Below are positions 11,493-20,480 of a stretch of 64,000 nucleotides of DNA, piece by piece. A model generated the notes under the pieces. That model was not told the DNA's origin, ran no database searches, and worked only from the letters and a program-made list of their open reading frames with translations. Position numbers and translations under genes: made by a program. The stretch's first letter is position 1, and each line of letters opens with the position of its first letter. This stretch comes from Heloderma charlesbogerti (Eukaryota > Chordata > Lepidosauria > Squamata > Helodermatidae). The stretch is taken from positions 186,001-250,000 of the forward strand of contig JANEZZ010000987.1 of assembly GCA_026122225.1 (NCBI GenBank), written 5' to 3'.

Positions 11493-12555
11493 ACAACAAC
11501 AACAACAATGAATAAATGCAATTGCCAGCATATAAATTTTAAAAAAAGCATGCCAAGTGCATCCTGGTTTGTGGCAAGCAATTACAAATAAATAATGGAC
11601 CTGAAATATTCATAGTAACATATTTATTCAAACTTTATTATGAATTTTGATTAGCTTTCCATGCACATTCTATGTGAGAAGATAAATGCTTCAAGGGTTC
11701 AAAACAAGTTAATCAAACCCCAAACAAAATAAATATGCCTTTCATTGTGACCCAAGGAGCCTATGTATTATAATTTGTCCATACAAAAGTATGGTTCTTC
11801 AACCCTAAAGTGGCAACATGCAAGTATACACTGCTTGTTTTTGTATTATAAAAATACTCTATGTTATGCAAGAATTTCTAATGATTTGCATTGTATCCTT
11901 TAAGTAGAAAACATTTCTCTCCTCTTTTTTGCCTCATCTTCTACCTTTCTGTAACTCCAGTTCTCCTGGTACCTGCCCTTCCAAACTGTTCCATTACACC
12001 TCAGTTCTCTTAATATTGTTGGTTTCTACTGTGTGTGTGTTTTTTTGCTACTGGCTGACTGCAGCAAGACATTGTGTTTACTCAAAATGAAATGCCTGCT
12101 TTCTTCTGTAGTTAATCAAGCTAGCTTTCCCTTAACTAGTATTTTAAATCTCAATTTCATACATAGAACACCACATTCTGTAGCGTACAAATGATAAGAA
12201 TAAATGCCTTTTGAGTGTTCAAAGCACATGACAGAGACCAGCAACTCATCAGCAATGGGGCCATATTTATTGACCGGCCAGTGACAGTGGCTCTGCCCAC
12301 TGACTCATTCCTATGCAAACCATGATAAGGCATGACCTTTCTCTCCTTCCCTCAGCATCAACAGAGATGCATGCAAGGCGCAACTGATATCTGCCAAGTG
12401 TTTCTCTTGTTCAAGGAGAGGATTAAATAGCCCTTTGCATGTGTCTCGGAGAGTGACTGCCTAAAGGAGAGATGTCCTTGGATCAGGGGTCTGTGCTGAC
12501 GGCTGGATCTGAAGCACCTGGGAGCCTCTGGTTGCTAATCTATGACACTGATTAT

Positions 12556-12728
12556 TGCAGCATTCCTTACAACAAACTTGTAATGTAAGTATTATCTCCA
12601 TACTGCAGATATAGGGTCGAGCTGAGAGTTAATATTTATCTAAGGCCATTTGGTGAATTCATGGCTTGAAGCATAGAGTTTCCAGTTGACAGCTGACACT
12701 TGTAACCACTGCACTATGCCAGCTCCCA
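12556..12728 (-). repeat. MIR-like tRNA-derived SINE
   Basis: On the minus strand a head GGCATAGTGCAGTGGTTACA is followed by a B-box-like part, a core and GCAGTATGGAGATAATACTT toward the 3' side. This is the order of MIR, including the typical 'C...ATAGTG.AGTGGTTA' start. It is old and degenerate, with no TSD visible. Confidence 0.65.
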
Positions 12729-12904
12729 GTGTACAGTTTCCACACAGATACCAAACTCCTCAAGTTCAAAGGGATTGAAGTTATAGGACAGGCAGGCACC
12801 AACATTGTGTTGCTTTTGGAGCCTCCTGAAGACAATGTTATTTCTAGAGGCCTTCCTTGAGTGACCAGCCAGTTTATTATGTTTGGAATCTGTTTCTTTT
12901 TTAA

Positions 12905-13010
12905 AAAATTAATTGTTTTAATATCATGTTTTATTCTTTTATCTGTTGTTCACTGCTCCAAAATCTTTGATGTGGAGCGATATATAAATATTGTAAATAA
13001 AATAAATAAA
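12905..13010 (+). repeat. L2-related LINE 3' tail
   Basis: The sequence GTTGTTCACTGCTCCAAAAT, then GATGTGGAGCGATATATAAA and an AAATAAATAAAT tail form a LINE 3' end. Better preserved versions occur at 32630-32726 (plus) and 43745-43870 (minus). No coding part is attached. Confidence 0.6.
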
Positions 13011-14177
13011 TATGTCAGTGCCATTTTATTGCATTATAGCTGAATGCATTAAGAATCCATACCTCCATAATATTAGGTTGTGCAAGTAAACGGTTCCATT
13101 GCAAATTATTTGCCATGGAGTCACATGAGCAAATTACTGCATGGACATCACTCCACCCAACTGAATGGATCACACTGGGAAAGCCATTCAACAGAATGGT
13201 AATCCATGTGCAAAAAACAACACATTCTTATGTGTGGAACGGTTATAGGAGGGGGAAAATGGCCTATTGTGCAGAGGGGGAAAGTGTGAATACAGTTATG
13301 AGGTAAAGCTTAACAGTACTGTATTGCCACATCTGTATCCCGAAGTGACGGCCTTCCTCCAGGTGTCCCCGAGCACACAGCCTTTCCTTGTGGTTTCAGA
13401 TTCCTTTCCCAATCCTGGTGCCCTCCAGATGGTTTGTGTCCTTGTGTTGTTTGGCAGAAGGAGCCACAACGGCTCAGACTACCACACCAGCTCATTCGTG
13501 ACAACCCAGGGCTTAAAAAAAAACAACCCTGGGTTTATTGTTGTATGCAAGCTGGACTTTTACGTTAGAGTTCCATGTTTGTGGCTCCCACTGTGATTTT
13601 CTCTTTGTAAAGCTAACTGGCGATCAGAGCTATGGCACAGTCTGAGGGGGGTCTAATCCTTTTCTCTAATAGCATGAAGTCTCCAGATCAGATCATTCCC
13701 TCTGATGTTGCCCATGGAGAAGAAAACTTGTGGGCATGGACATTTAAGCCATCATGTTTTCCCCTCAGCAGCTAATAGTCGCTTTGGGCAGGGGGTCAAT
13801 CCAGATCAGGGCCTCCCATGCTGCAGTGAAATTTTCTCTCAGCCCCCCCCCCATGCATTTTTGGGAGGCAACAAAGGGGCAGTGAGGGGCACATCTTGCT
13901 CACCCCTGATATAGTACAAAATAACCATAAAAACTTCCAGTGATAAAATGGTGTCTATGTTGGGTTAGGAGTAAGCAATTGAGATATTTATTTTACTTTG
14001 TTTATTTAAAACATTTCTAAGCTGCTAAGGGGGCCCATAAGATACTTTGCAGTATCAGTTTTAATTATATAGGATGTTTGCCCTTGTTGTGTTCTTTTAT
14101 GGTGCAATGATTCAAAAATGAGAATCTCCTCTCAATGCAATACTGAAAAATATAATTGAATCTACATGCTAAAAGCC

Positions 14178-14183
14178 ATTTAC
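14178..14183 (-). promoter_or_regulatory. SDK1: 5' splice site of the Sidekick exon
   Basis: On the minus strand the exon ends TACAA and the intron begins GTAAAT. The split codon AA|G (Lys) gives a phase 2 intron. Confidence 0.75.
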
Positions 14184-14343
14184 TTGTATTCGCTGGAGAA
14201 GGCAGTGGTTTCCATATCATTATGCAGCCACTTAAATTCCAAAGGCCAGCTTCCTTCTGCCAAGCATGTGAGCACGAGACGGTTCCCTTCCAGATGAATC
14301 TGAGGCAAACCTGGTTCTGTCTTGAAATAGGGTGCAACATCAT
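14184..14343 (-). CDS. SDK1: Sidekick cell-adhesion protein exon, first Ig-like domain (SDK1)
   Basis: A single internal exon of 160 bp: two bases completing an Asp codon, 52 full codons and two bases of a Lys codon. The peptide reads [20 protein letters not shown], then [19 protein letters not shown] with the Ig-domain Cys (TC) and Trp (FKW) in place, then [15 protein letters not shown] recognise this as the N-terminal part of mature Sidekick proteins, homophilic Ig/fibronectin cell-surface adhesion molecules that guide synaptic lamina choice in retina. The wording [10 protein letters not shown] and SSEYK favours SDK1; LHN is more SDK2-like, so SDK2 is the alternative. The exon has a pyrimidine-rich acceptor and a GTAAAT donor and no stop. 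SDK1 is known for very large introns, which fits one exon in 64 kb. Confidence 0.82.
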
Positions 14344-14362
14344 CTGAAATACAATAGGAAAA
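14344..14362 (-). promoter_or_regulatory. SDK1: 3' splice site of the Sidekick exon
   Basis: Read on minus, the pyrimidine-rich TTTTTCCTATTGTATTTCAG ends directly before the exon. The upstream intron is phase 1 (the exon begins with the last two bases of an Asp codon). Confidence 0.75.
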
Positions 14363-15407
14363 ATATGATCAAAACAAAAGTAGGATATGAAATTATGAAA
14401 TTGCTCTGCATTTAACCATCTAATTATTGGAACATATATTAAAGCCAGTATGACGTAGCAAATAGGACTGGTTTGGATGTAACAATCCTGCCTTCATACA
14501 CCATGGTTTACGAAGCCAAAAATGCACACTGAACCTACACATTGCTTCAGGTGGTTTGGTCCAACTGTCAATCTGTGGTGGTGGGAACCATATACTCCAG
14601 TTTGAGCAACTTGAAACAAAAATACTATAGTTCTGTTGTAAGGATGCTTGCAGTGGGAGGTAACTACCTAGAGCCCTGTGTGTACTCTAATAAAAGCAAT
14701 ATATGCACTATGAGAATGTATGGTTCTCATCCTACAGTCTGCTCAACAAAATTGTTACACTTTACTGTATTTGAAATTCAAACCTCAAATAGAGTTGTGC
14801 CTTATACCATGTGGTATAATATTTGGTGCTAGGCTCTTCTGCTTCTTACATTCAAAAGAATTAAATCCAGTTCATTAAATTCTCTTTAGAAAGTTAGAAA
14901 AGTAAGCCTGGATGAAATGATTATCACAGCAGGACATGTCTCAGGATAAATGAAGAATTTTGATAGCAGCTTTGAACAAAACATCCTCCAGAACAGCAAG
15001 ATTAATGTGCCTTTCAACATTGTCTTTAACCAGACGGTCTTAAAATTACTTTTTAAAAAAACCCGCTTTGGGGTTTGAATGAGAGAGTTTTTAATAGTGT
15101 GCAAGTGTCAGATATAGTTTTGAAACTATCATCAGCCTGTGGATCAAAATTGCTAACAAGATTCCATGATAGGAAAGCACAAGAAGGAACTGTAGATTCA
15201 TTCATATACAGACTCAACTTTGGAAGGGAGAAAATATCCAATGGCAATATTTATTCACACTATAACCCTTTCACATTTCCTTACAATCAATAGGAATAGG
15301 ATCTAGCAAACTTTATGAGTGATCTGGTCAAGTCCCTCCTACAATTACAATGTCAATCACCCCATACCAAATCTATAACCAGCTGAATCTGTTAAAATAA
15401 AACACTG

Positions 15408-15515
15408 TATTTCATTTCATTTCTTACATTTCCATCCCGCCAAATGGCCAAAGCTGTTTGGGTGGTTTACAAAGATTAAAAACCTTAAAAATACAGTATT
15501 ATGCATAATATAAAA
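15408..15515 (-). repeat. L2-type LINE 3' tail
   Basis: ATTTCATTTCATTTCTTACA then TTTCCATCCCGCCAAATGGC is the reverse of the L2 3' terminus, followed by the A-rich 3' UTR (AAAGATTAAAAACC). It is followed directly by more possible LINE sequence up to 15736. Confidence 0.55.
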
Positions 15516-15599
15516 ACAGTTTAGCTACAAACATATAAACAGAGCACACACACATACATGAACACTCACATACATCCAAACAATAGCCCATGACCTGAT

Positions 15600-15736
15600 T
15601 TGAAACCTTTCATATGCTGCCAAGTGCCTGGGAGTAGTGGAAGGTCATAATCTGGTTCTGAAAAGATATCAGTGTTGGCATCAGGTGGGCCTCATTGGAG
15701 AGTTCATTTCAGAATTGGGGGGCAGCCACCAAGAAG
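15600..15736 (-). mobile_element. Possible L2 fragment flanking palindromic copy B
   Basis: On minus this reads as a low-quality LINE-like stretch, and its position directly beside an L2 3' tail suggests the same old element. Copy B of the palindromic element starts at 15737 inside it. Weak call. Confidence 0.3.
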
Positions 15737-16180
15737 TAGGGATGTCAGAGAATTCCGCCACGAATCTCGGGGAGGCCGAATGCCAGTGCATTCAGCCCCC
15801 CGAAATCGGTGGTGGAATGGCCTGCCCCCCCGCACCCCCCCCACCCCCGGGACAAGACTTACCTGGGGTGGATCTTCTGGGCAGCGGTGGCTCCGGTGCG
15901 ACGGCCGGTCTTCCGACCAGCTGCCGCCAATGCCATTTCCAGTTAAAAAAAAAAAAAAAGACGTGATAAAAAAGACGTTAAAAAAAAACTGTGATAGGCT
16001 ACGTAAATCTTTACATAGCCTATCACGTCTGACTTAAAAAAAAACAAAACCGCGCATATGCAAATGGCGGCGGCCACGGCCGCTGCCATTTGCGTTCCTT
16101 ATTTTGTCGCGTCTTAGTCTACGTCAAGATTTACATAGACTAAGACGGCGAAAATAAAGGGAACGCAAATAGCGTAGCGT
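15737..16180 (+). mobile_element. Palindrome-chain hAT-like element, copy B (broken at centre)
   Basis: It begins with the terminus TAGGGATGTCAGAGAATT and keeps the subterminal block, the GC-rich segment with a reverse splice donor, the hairpin 15991-16026 (GTGATAGGCTACG...) and the palindrome 16061-16092. It then runs into the left arm of the large central palindrome and stops at 16180, one or two bases from the point that is the palindrome centre in copy C (19166-19167). Two unexplained bases (AC) follow, then an internal BovB fragment. The right half and right terminus are missing, so no TSD can be paired (left flank CCAAGAAG). Confidence 0.85.
15855..15864 (-). promoter_or_regulatory. Consensus 5' splice-site sequence in copy B
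   Basis: On minus CCAG|GTAAGT, oriented with SDK1 and 1.5 kb upstream of its exon. Same position in the element as in copies A and C. Confidence 0.5.
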
Positions 16181-16182
16181 AC

Positions 16183-17092
16183 GAATTCTCTTGCTTTCTC
16201 CATGATCCAGTGAAAGTTGGCGATTTGAGCTCTAGTTCCTCTGCCTCTTCGAAACCCAGCTTGTACTTCCGGTAGTTCTCGGTTCACATATTGCTGAAGC
16301 CTAGCTTGTAGGATTTTGAGCATCACCTTGCTGGCATGTGAAATGAGCACAATTGTGCGGTAGTTTGAACACTCTTTGGCGTTGCCCTTCTTTGGGATTG
16401 GAATGTAAACTGACCTTTTCCAGTCTTGTGGCCACTGTTGAGTGTTCCACATTTGTTGGCATATTGAGTGCAGCACTTTAACAGCAGCATCTTTTAGGAT
16501 TTTAAATAGCTCAGCTGGAATACTGTCATCTCCGCTAGCTTTGTTGTTACTAATGCTTCCTAAGGCCCACTTGACTTCACTCTCGAGGATGTCCGGCTCA
16601 AGTTCAGTGAGCGCACTATCATGGCTATCAGGGACATTCAGATCTTTCCTGTATAGTTCTTCTGCGTATTCTTGCCACCTCTTCTTAATCTCATCTGCTT
16701 CTGTTAGGTCCCTGCCTTCTTCGTCCTTTATCATGCCCGTCTTTGCACAAAACGTTCCCTTGAGATCTCCGATTTTCTTGAAAAGATCTCGTCTTTTCCA
16801 TTCTATTGTTTTCTTTGAGTTCTTTGCACTGTTCATTTAAGAAGGCCTTCTTGTCTCTCCTTTCTGTTCCCTGGAACTCTGCATTCAGTTGGATATGTCT
16901 TCCCCTTTCTCCTTTGCTTTTCACTTCCCTTCTTTCCTCAGCTACTTGTAAAGCCTCATCAGACAGCCACTTTGCTTTCTTGCATGTCTTTTTCTTTGGG
17001 ATGGATTTCGTTGCTGCCTCCTGAACAATGTTACGGACCTCTGTCCATAGTTCCTCAGGCACTCTGTCTATCAGGTCTAATCCCTTAAATCT
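16183..17092 (-). mobile_element. BovB LINE internal fragment, copy 2
   Basis: Minus-strand frames encode the BovB stretch from FKGLDLIDRVPEELWTEV through LFKKIGDLKGTFCAKTGM and GNAKECSNYRTIVLI to GFRRGRGTRAQIANFHWI and MEKAREF, i.e. the linker and the start of the RT domain. Both ends are internal to BovB: the 3' tail and the catalytic YADD part are absent. It therefore did not arrive by ordinary target-primed insertion in this form. A frameshift separates 17122-16691 from 16836-16114. The left edge is fused to the palindromic element at its centre. Confidence 0.9.
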
Positions 17093-17837
17093 GAGTACTG
17101 TCTTTGAAATAGAAGGTAGCATGCAGGCCCTGAATGGAAAAAAGTAGATGCTGCAGGCTTAGTGCACTCTATAATAGAATTCTGGCTTCACTTAAGCCTC
17201 TGACAAAACTTCCACTGATATCAAAGAAGTTCTGGCTCTAACAGTTTTCTTTAAAACTACCAGAATAATGTACGTGTGTTTTTTAAAAACCCCACACATA
17301 GTATGTTTCAGAACTATGGAGAAAAAGCCATAAAAGTTTTATATATAACGTAATTATGAACAGTTTGCATGCTATAGCCCATAAGCAAGTAAGTAAAGTT
17401 TGCCTCAGGGTGCTCTCAAATCAGTGAGAATTACCAGCATGTGTAAAAGGCAGTTGTGGAATAAATCCACTAGTCCACTTTTTTTCCTTAGGAAACTATT
17501 GAGCTGAGCCAACCAATGAAACTGATGTTTACAAACCAAATCTTTACCCGAATTACCTCTTTGTACCCATTTTCATTAGTTTACATCAACACCCAAGTTA
17601 ACAGAATGATGATAGCACTCGGGGAATATTTTCTTGTTGCTTCTTTCTGGACTAAACTTTTCCCCATCTTCTTTTACTGTTTCCTACCAAATAATTCTTA
17701 CATGTTTCAAAGCTCCTGCTAACAACTTTGGGTACTTGACTCTCTACAGATTAGGGTTTTTTAAAAAAAGCATACAAAATTAAGGACAATAACAGAGCAA
17801 CCCTACTGACAGGAGTGCTCCTGCTGCCTTCTGAAAT

Positions 17838-18042
17838 CCTCAAGTAGCCAGAATCAGCACACAGGTGATAGGGCTCTTTTCCAAGGCTTTATTTCCATTC
17901 AATCTAATGACGCTTACAGATGCTAATTGCATGAGCCTAATGAGGGAAACTTTAGAGAGCTGCCTGCCAGAGGTTTCTAGCCTTAATGAAATCAGTTTAT
18001 ATCCATTTGGAGGGCAGAGGCAGGAAACCTCTGGATTTAAGG
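17838..18042 (-). mobile_element. Possible LTR/3' end of retroelement, distal part
   Basis: On minus, GGATATAAACTG is followed about 110 bp later by GGAAATAAAGCC, a TATA-then-polyA order like an LTR. It continues from 20480-20167 across the inserted hAT element. Family not identified. Confidence 0.35.
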
Positions 18043-18187
18043 CAGAGCTTTCCAAACTGTGTGCGACACATTAGTGTGTCGGCGGCAGTGTGTAGGTGTG
18101 TCGCGTGAAATGCAGAAAATTGTGCGGAAGGGCACCGCGGAGCTCCCTTACTCGCGTTTGCTTCCCTTGGCCCCTCCCCCGGAACTT

Positions 18188-18248
18188 CCTAAAGCAGCTA
18201 ATGTTAAAGCAGCTGAGGATTAGCTGCTTTAACATTAGCTGCTTTAGG
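18188..18248. repeat. 61-bp hairpin in the outer hAT
   Basis: Two 27-base perfectly complementary arms (CCTAAAGCAGCTAATG... and ...CATTAGCTGCTTTAGG) surround a 7-base loop GAGGATT. Each arm itself holds two AAAGCAGCT units. Confidence 0.9.
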
Positions 18249-18806
18249 ATCATGTGGTGTCTTGACGTAGGACACACATGATTGGCGGTGTTGGAGCAGT
18301 ACGGTGAGGCAGAGGCGCAGGGCGAAGAGAGGGGAGAGGAGGCGCCGCCCTGGGAACAGAGCTTAGTCGACGCCGGCACAGAGAAGTGGCAGCGGCCACC
18401 AGCCCTGCAAGATTTCAAGCGTGCCCTTCGCGGACTTCTGCACCACGCTGCTGCGTGGCCAGGCCAGAGTAGCACATGGGTGGAAATGCCGCCTGGGACT
18501 GGGACTGCACCAAGCAGGCCGTCCGCCATCTTGGCCAGTTGGAACGGAGCTCAGTGGAGGCCAGAAGCCTCAGAATCAGCGTGCTCCCAATCACCCGGGC
18601 GAGCGCAGCTGCAGGCTGTCACCCAGTCAACCCACCTGCTGCTGGCTGAAGAGAGGCCACCCTCCCAAACCCAATGTGGCAAACAGCAAGCCACTAGGGA
18701 TGTCAGAGAATTTCACCATGAATCTCAGGGAGGCCAAATGCCAGCGCATTCGGCCCCCCGAAATCGGTGGCAGAACGGTCTGCCCCCCCGCCCCCCCCCC
18801 GGGACG

Positions 18807-18816
18807 GGACTTACCT
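18807..18816 (-). promoter_or_regulatory. Consensus 5' splice-site sequence in copy C
   Basis: On minus CCAAG|GTAAGT, in SDK1 sense orientation and about 4.5 kb upstream of the SDK1 exon acceptor. Conserved in all three copies. Confidence 0.5.
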
Positions 18817-19078
18817 TGGGCAGATCTTCCTGGCGGCGGCGGTTCGGCGGTGGTTCGGCGGCGGTTCGGCGCTGGCAGCCGGTCTTCCAACCGGCTGCCG
18901 CCGCTGCCATTTCCAGTTAAAAAAAAACAAAAACAAAAAAAGTGATAGACTACGTAAAGATTTACGTAGCCTATCACAGCTAGATTTTTAAAAAACACCG
19001 TGATAGGCTAAATAAATGTTTATGTAACCTATCACGGCTGATTTAAAAGAAGAAAAAAACGCGCGTACGCAAGTTTGC

Positions 19079-19255
19079 ATTTGCGTTCCTTATTTTGGCA
19101 CGTCTTAGTCTAAGTAAACATTTACGTAGACTACGGCGAAAATAAGGGGAACGCAAATAGCGTAGCGTCTACACTTTTTGCATTCCCCTTATTTTCACCG
19201 TAGTCTACGTAAATGTTTACGTAGACTAAGACGTGCCAAATTAAGGAACGCAAAT
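19079..19255. repeat. 177-bp central palindrome of copy C
   Basis: The left arm (from ATTTGCGTTCCTTATTTTGG) and right arm (ending CCAAATTAAGGAACGCAAAT) are inverted copies with only a few mismatches, and the centre is at about 19167. Each arm itself contains a smaller TACGTAAA/TTTACGTA hairpin, so it is a palindrome of palindromes. Confidence 0.9.
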
Positions 19256-19312
19256 GGCGGCGCCCATGGGCGCCGCCATTTGTGTACACGCTTTTTTTTT
19301 CTTCTTTTAAAT

Positions 19313-19358
19313 CAGCCGTGATAGGCTACGTAAACATTTACGTAGCCTATCACGGCTG
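19313..19358. repeat. Perfect 46-bp palindrome in copy C
   Basis: 22-base arms CAGCCGTGATAGGCTACG... and their exact inverse around a CA centre. The same GATAGGCTACGTAAA stem recurs in copies A and B. Confidence 0.9.
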
Positions 19359-19413
19359 ACTGCAGGGATGCAAACGGTGGCGGCTATGGCTGCCGCCATT
19401 TGCATCCTTGCTA

Positions 19414-19441
19414 GCCAGCGGCCGGATGTCCGGCCGCTGGC
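19414..19441. repeat. Perfect 28-bp GC palindrome in copy C
   Basis: GCCAGCGGCCGGA and TCCGGCCGCTGGC flank TG. It is followed at once by another hairpin (19445-19491) with the inner stem CTCCGCAG/CTGCGGAG. Confidence 0.9.
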
Positions 19442-20166
19442 ACAGCCGGCCGGCAGCTCCGCAGAATACCTGCGGAGCGAAGCCGGCTGGCCAGAATTTC
19501 AGCGGGGAGGGATGGAGCGCCTCCCCCCCCACGAATGTCACCCTTCAAAAAGGTCAGTGACTTTTGTACATCCCTACAAGCCACCCACCATGTGGCACTT
19601 ATAATTTGATTTCTGCCATTTATTTTTATTTTCACTCTGCTGTAATTGTGGATTAACCACCCACCGGCAGTGTACCACCGGAGAGTGCTGGAACTGGACT
19701 CTGGACATAGGCATTGCAAATATTTGCAGCAATATAGCCCTGTGGTGAGACATATATATTTACACTATTTTTGTTGGACTTTTGCTTCTCTACTTCATGT
19801 GTTTTTGCAGCTGAGCTCCTACCTGGGCCTGTGTGTCCTCATATGTATTGTAAATACTTTAGTTAATTTTGTTTATTTTTCACATTTTCTTGCACATATT
19901 AACATACTGTTACTCATAAATGACAACAATGTATGTTATTATCTTCCAAATCATATATTTTTAAAAATATAAATGAAAGGTTTTCATGAGATATGTTCTA
20001 TCCCCATACATTTCATTATTATAATTTATGTATGTGTCCGTATCTCTTATAACGGGTTAGTTTAACCTCCGGTTTGCTAGTCAAAGTGAATTACCTTGTC
20101 ACGAAACGATGCATGTCTAAAAAGTGTGTCACCAACATGAAAAGTTTGGAAAGCTCTGATTTAAGG

Positions 20167-20480
20167 GCTAGGAGGCGAAAGCCCACCCCTTTCCCATGGG
20201 GCATCGGGGCGCTGCTGTTGACGTCACGCCAAGCGGGCTGAGCGCCTCCTCTCAGCGCCCTCCTTCTCCTGCTTGTCCCTTCGCCAGTGCCTAGTGTCCC
20301 AAAGTTCCAGTTGTCCCTCCCCGTGCCTGCCAGGGTCACTACTACTCTCATGAATGTGAGCAGGGAGGGACTCTCCCTCCAGCGGCATCTCTGAACAGCG
20401 TGCGGGTTCCTCTCCCATGGTTTCTATCTCTTCCTCAGAATCAGAACTGCTTTGGGGCTCTATGGGCTTCGATCCAACCT
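20167..20480 (-). pseudogene. Possible C-terminal remnant of an LTR-element polyprotein
   Basis: On minus a frame carries a Ser/Asp/Glu run (SSSDSEEEIE near 20440-20410), then MGEEPARCSEMP, and ends RRRSARLA near 20224. A basic 'RRSARL' ending is common at the C-terminus of Gypsy-type integrase ORFs. Its continuation at 18042-17838 has TATA and AATAAA signals. No catalytic domain is visible, so the call rests on layout only. Confidence 0.35.

Larger units (their letters stand above)
8281..11506 (+). mobile_element. Full-length BovB (RTE) LINE, copy 1
   Basis: The element is 3226 bp and is bounded by a perfect 11-bp target-site duplication, AATGAATAAAT, at 8270-8280 and 11507-11517. It starts CCCCTTCATGG, the same base at which the other full-length copy (35785-39001, minus) starts, so this is the true 5' end. 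It ends with GAGTCGGACACGACTGAA followed by (AAC)n, the BovB 3' tail. One long reading frame (8346-11492) covers the endonuclease and reverse transcriptase and is broken by four stops. BovB is known to have spread horizontally among squamates and ruminants. Confidence 0.95.
1..14183 (-). other. SDK1: Putative SDK1 intron downstream of the exon (partial)
   Basis: Inferred intron that follows the Sidekick exon on the minus strand; it begins with the donor GTAAAT at 14183-14178 and runs off the window start. No second Sidekick exon was recognised here. It is filled with the repeats listed separately. The stretches 519-2149, 4701-8269, 11518-12555 and 13011-14183 show no gene or element I can name beyond short LINE tails and simple runs such as the C tract at 1592-1602. 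Confidence 0.6.
18695..19576 (+). mobile_element. Palindrome-chain hAT-like element, copy C (complete)
   Basis: Complete at 882 bp: ends TAGGGATGT and ACATCCCTA, with a perfect 8-bp TSD CAAGCCAC at 18687-18694 and 19577-19584. An 8-bp TSD plus a TAGGGATG-type terminus points to the hAT superfamily (maize Ac ends are very similar). No ORF of a transposase is present. The interior is an almost unbroken series of palindromes: 18942-18977, 18998-19037, a 177-bp one at 19079-19255, 19251-19282, 19313-19358, 19362-19411, 19414-19441 and 19445-19491. Only the left subterminal 250 bp is not palindromic. Inserted into the outer hAT, so it is the younger of the two. Confidence 0.9.
18043..20158. mobile_element. 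hAT DNA transposon (non-autonomous), host of copy C
   Basis: Termini are 16-bp inverted repeats CAGAGCTTTCCAAACT (18043-18058) and AGTTTGGAAAGCTCTG (20143-20158). They are flanked by a perfect 8-bp target-site duplication ATTTAAGG (18035-18042 and 20159-20166), diagnostic of the hAT superfamily. Without the 882-bp element inserted inside it and that element's TSD, it is about 1.2 kb, which is too short for a full transposase, and none is seen. The subterminal part contains repeated GTGTGTCG/ACACA motifs and a 61-bp hairpin. The start and the GTGTGTCG repeats resemble Charlie-type hATs; the named family is not certain. Confidence 0.9.

Noticed and set aside
13115..13596. Possible exon from short plus-strand ORFs
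   Set aside because: No recognisable domain, no matching splice pair, and the frames overlap on both strands.
18282..18920. 212-codon ORF in GC-rich sequence
   Set aside because: It crosses from the outer hAT into the inner one, so it cannot be an ancestral gene; long frames are expected by chance in GC-rich DNA.
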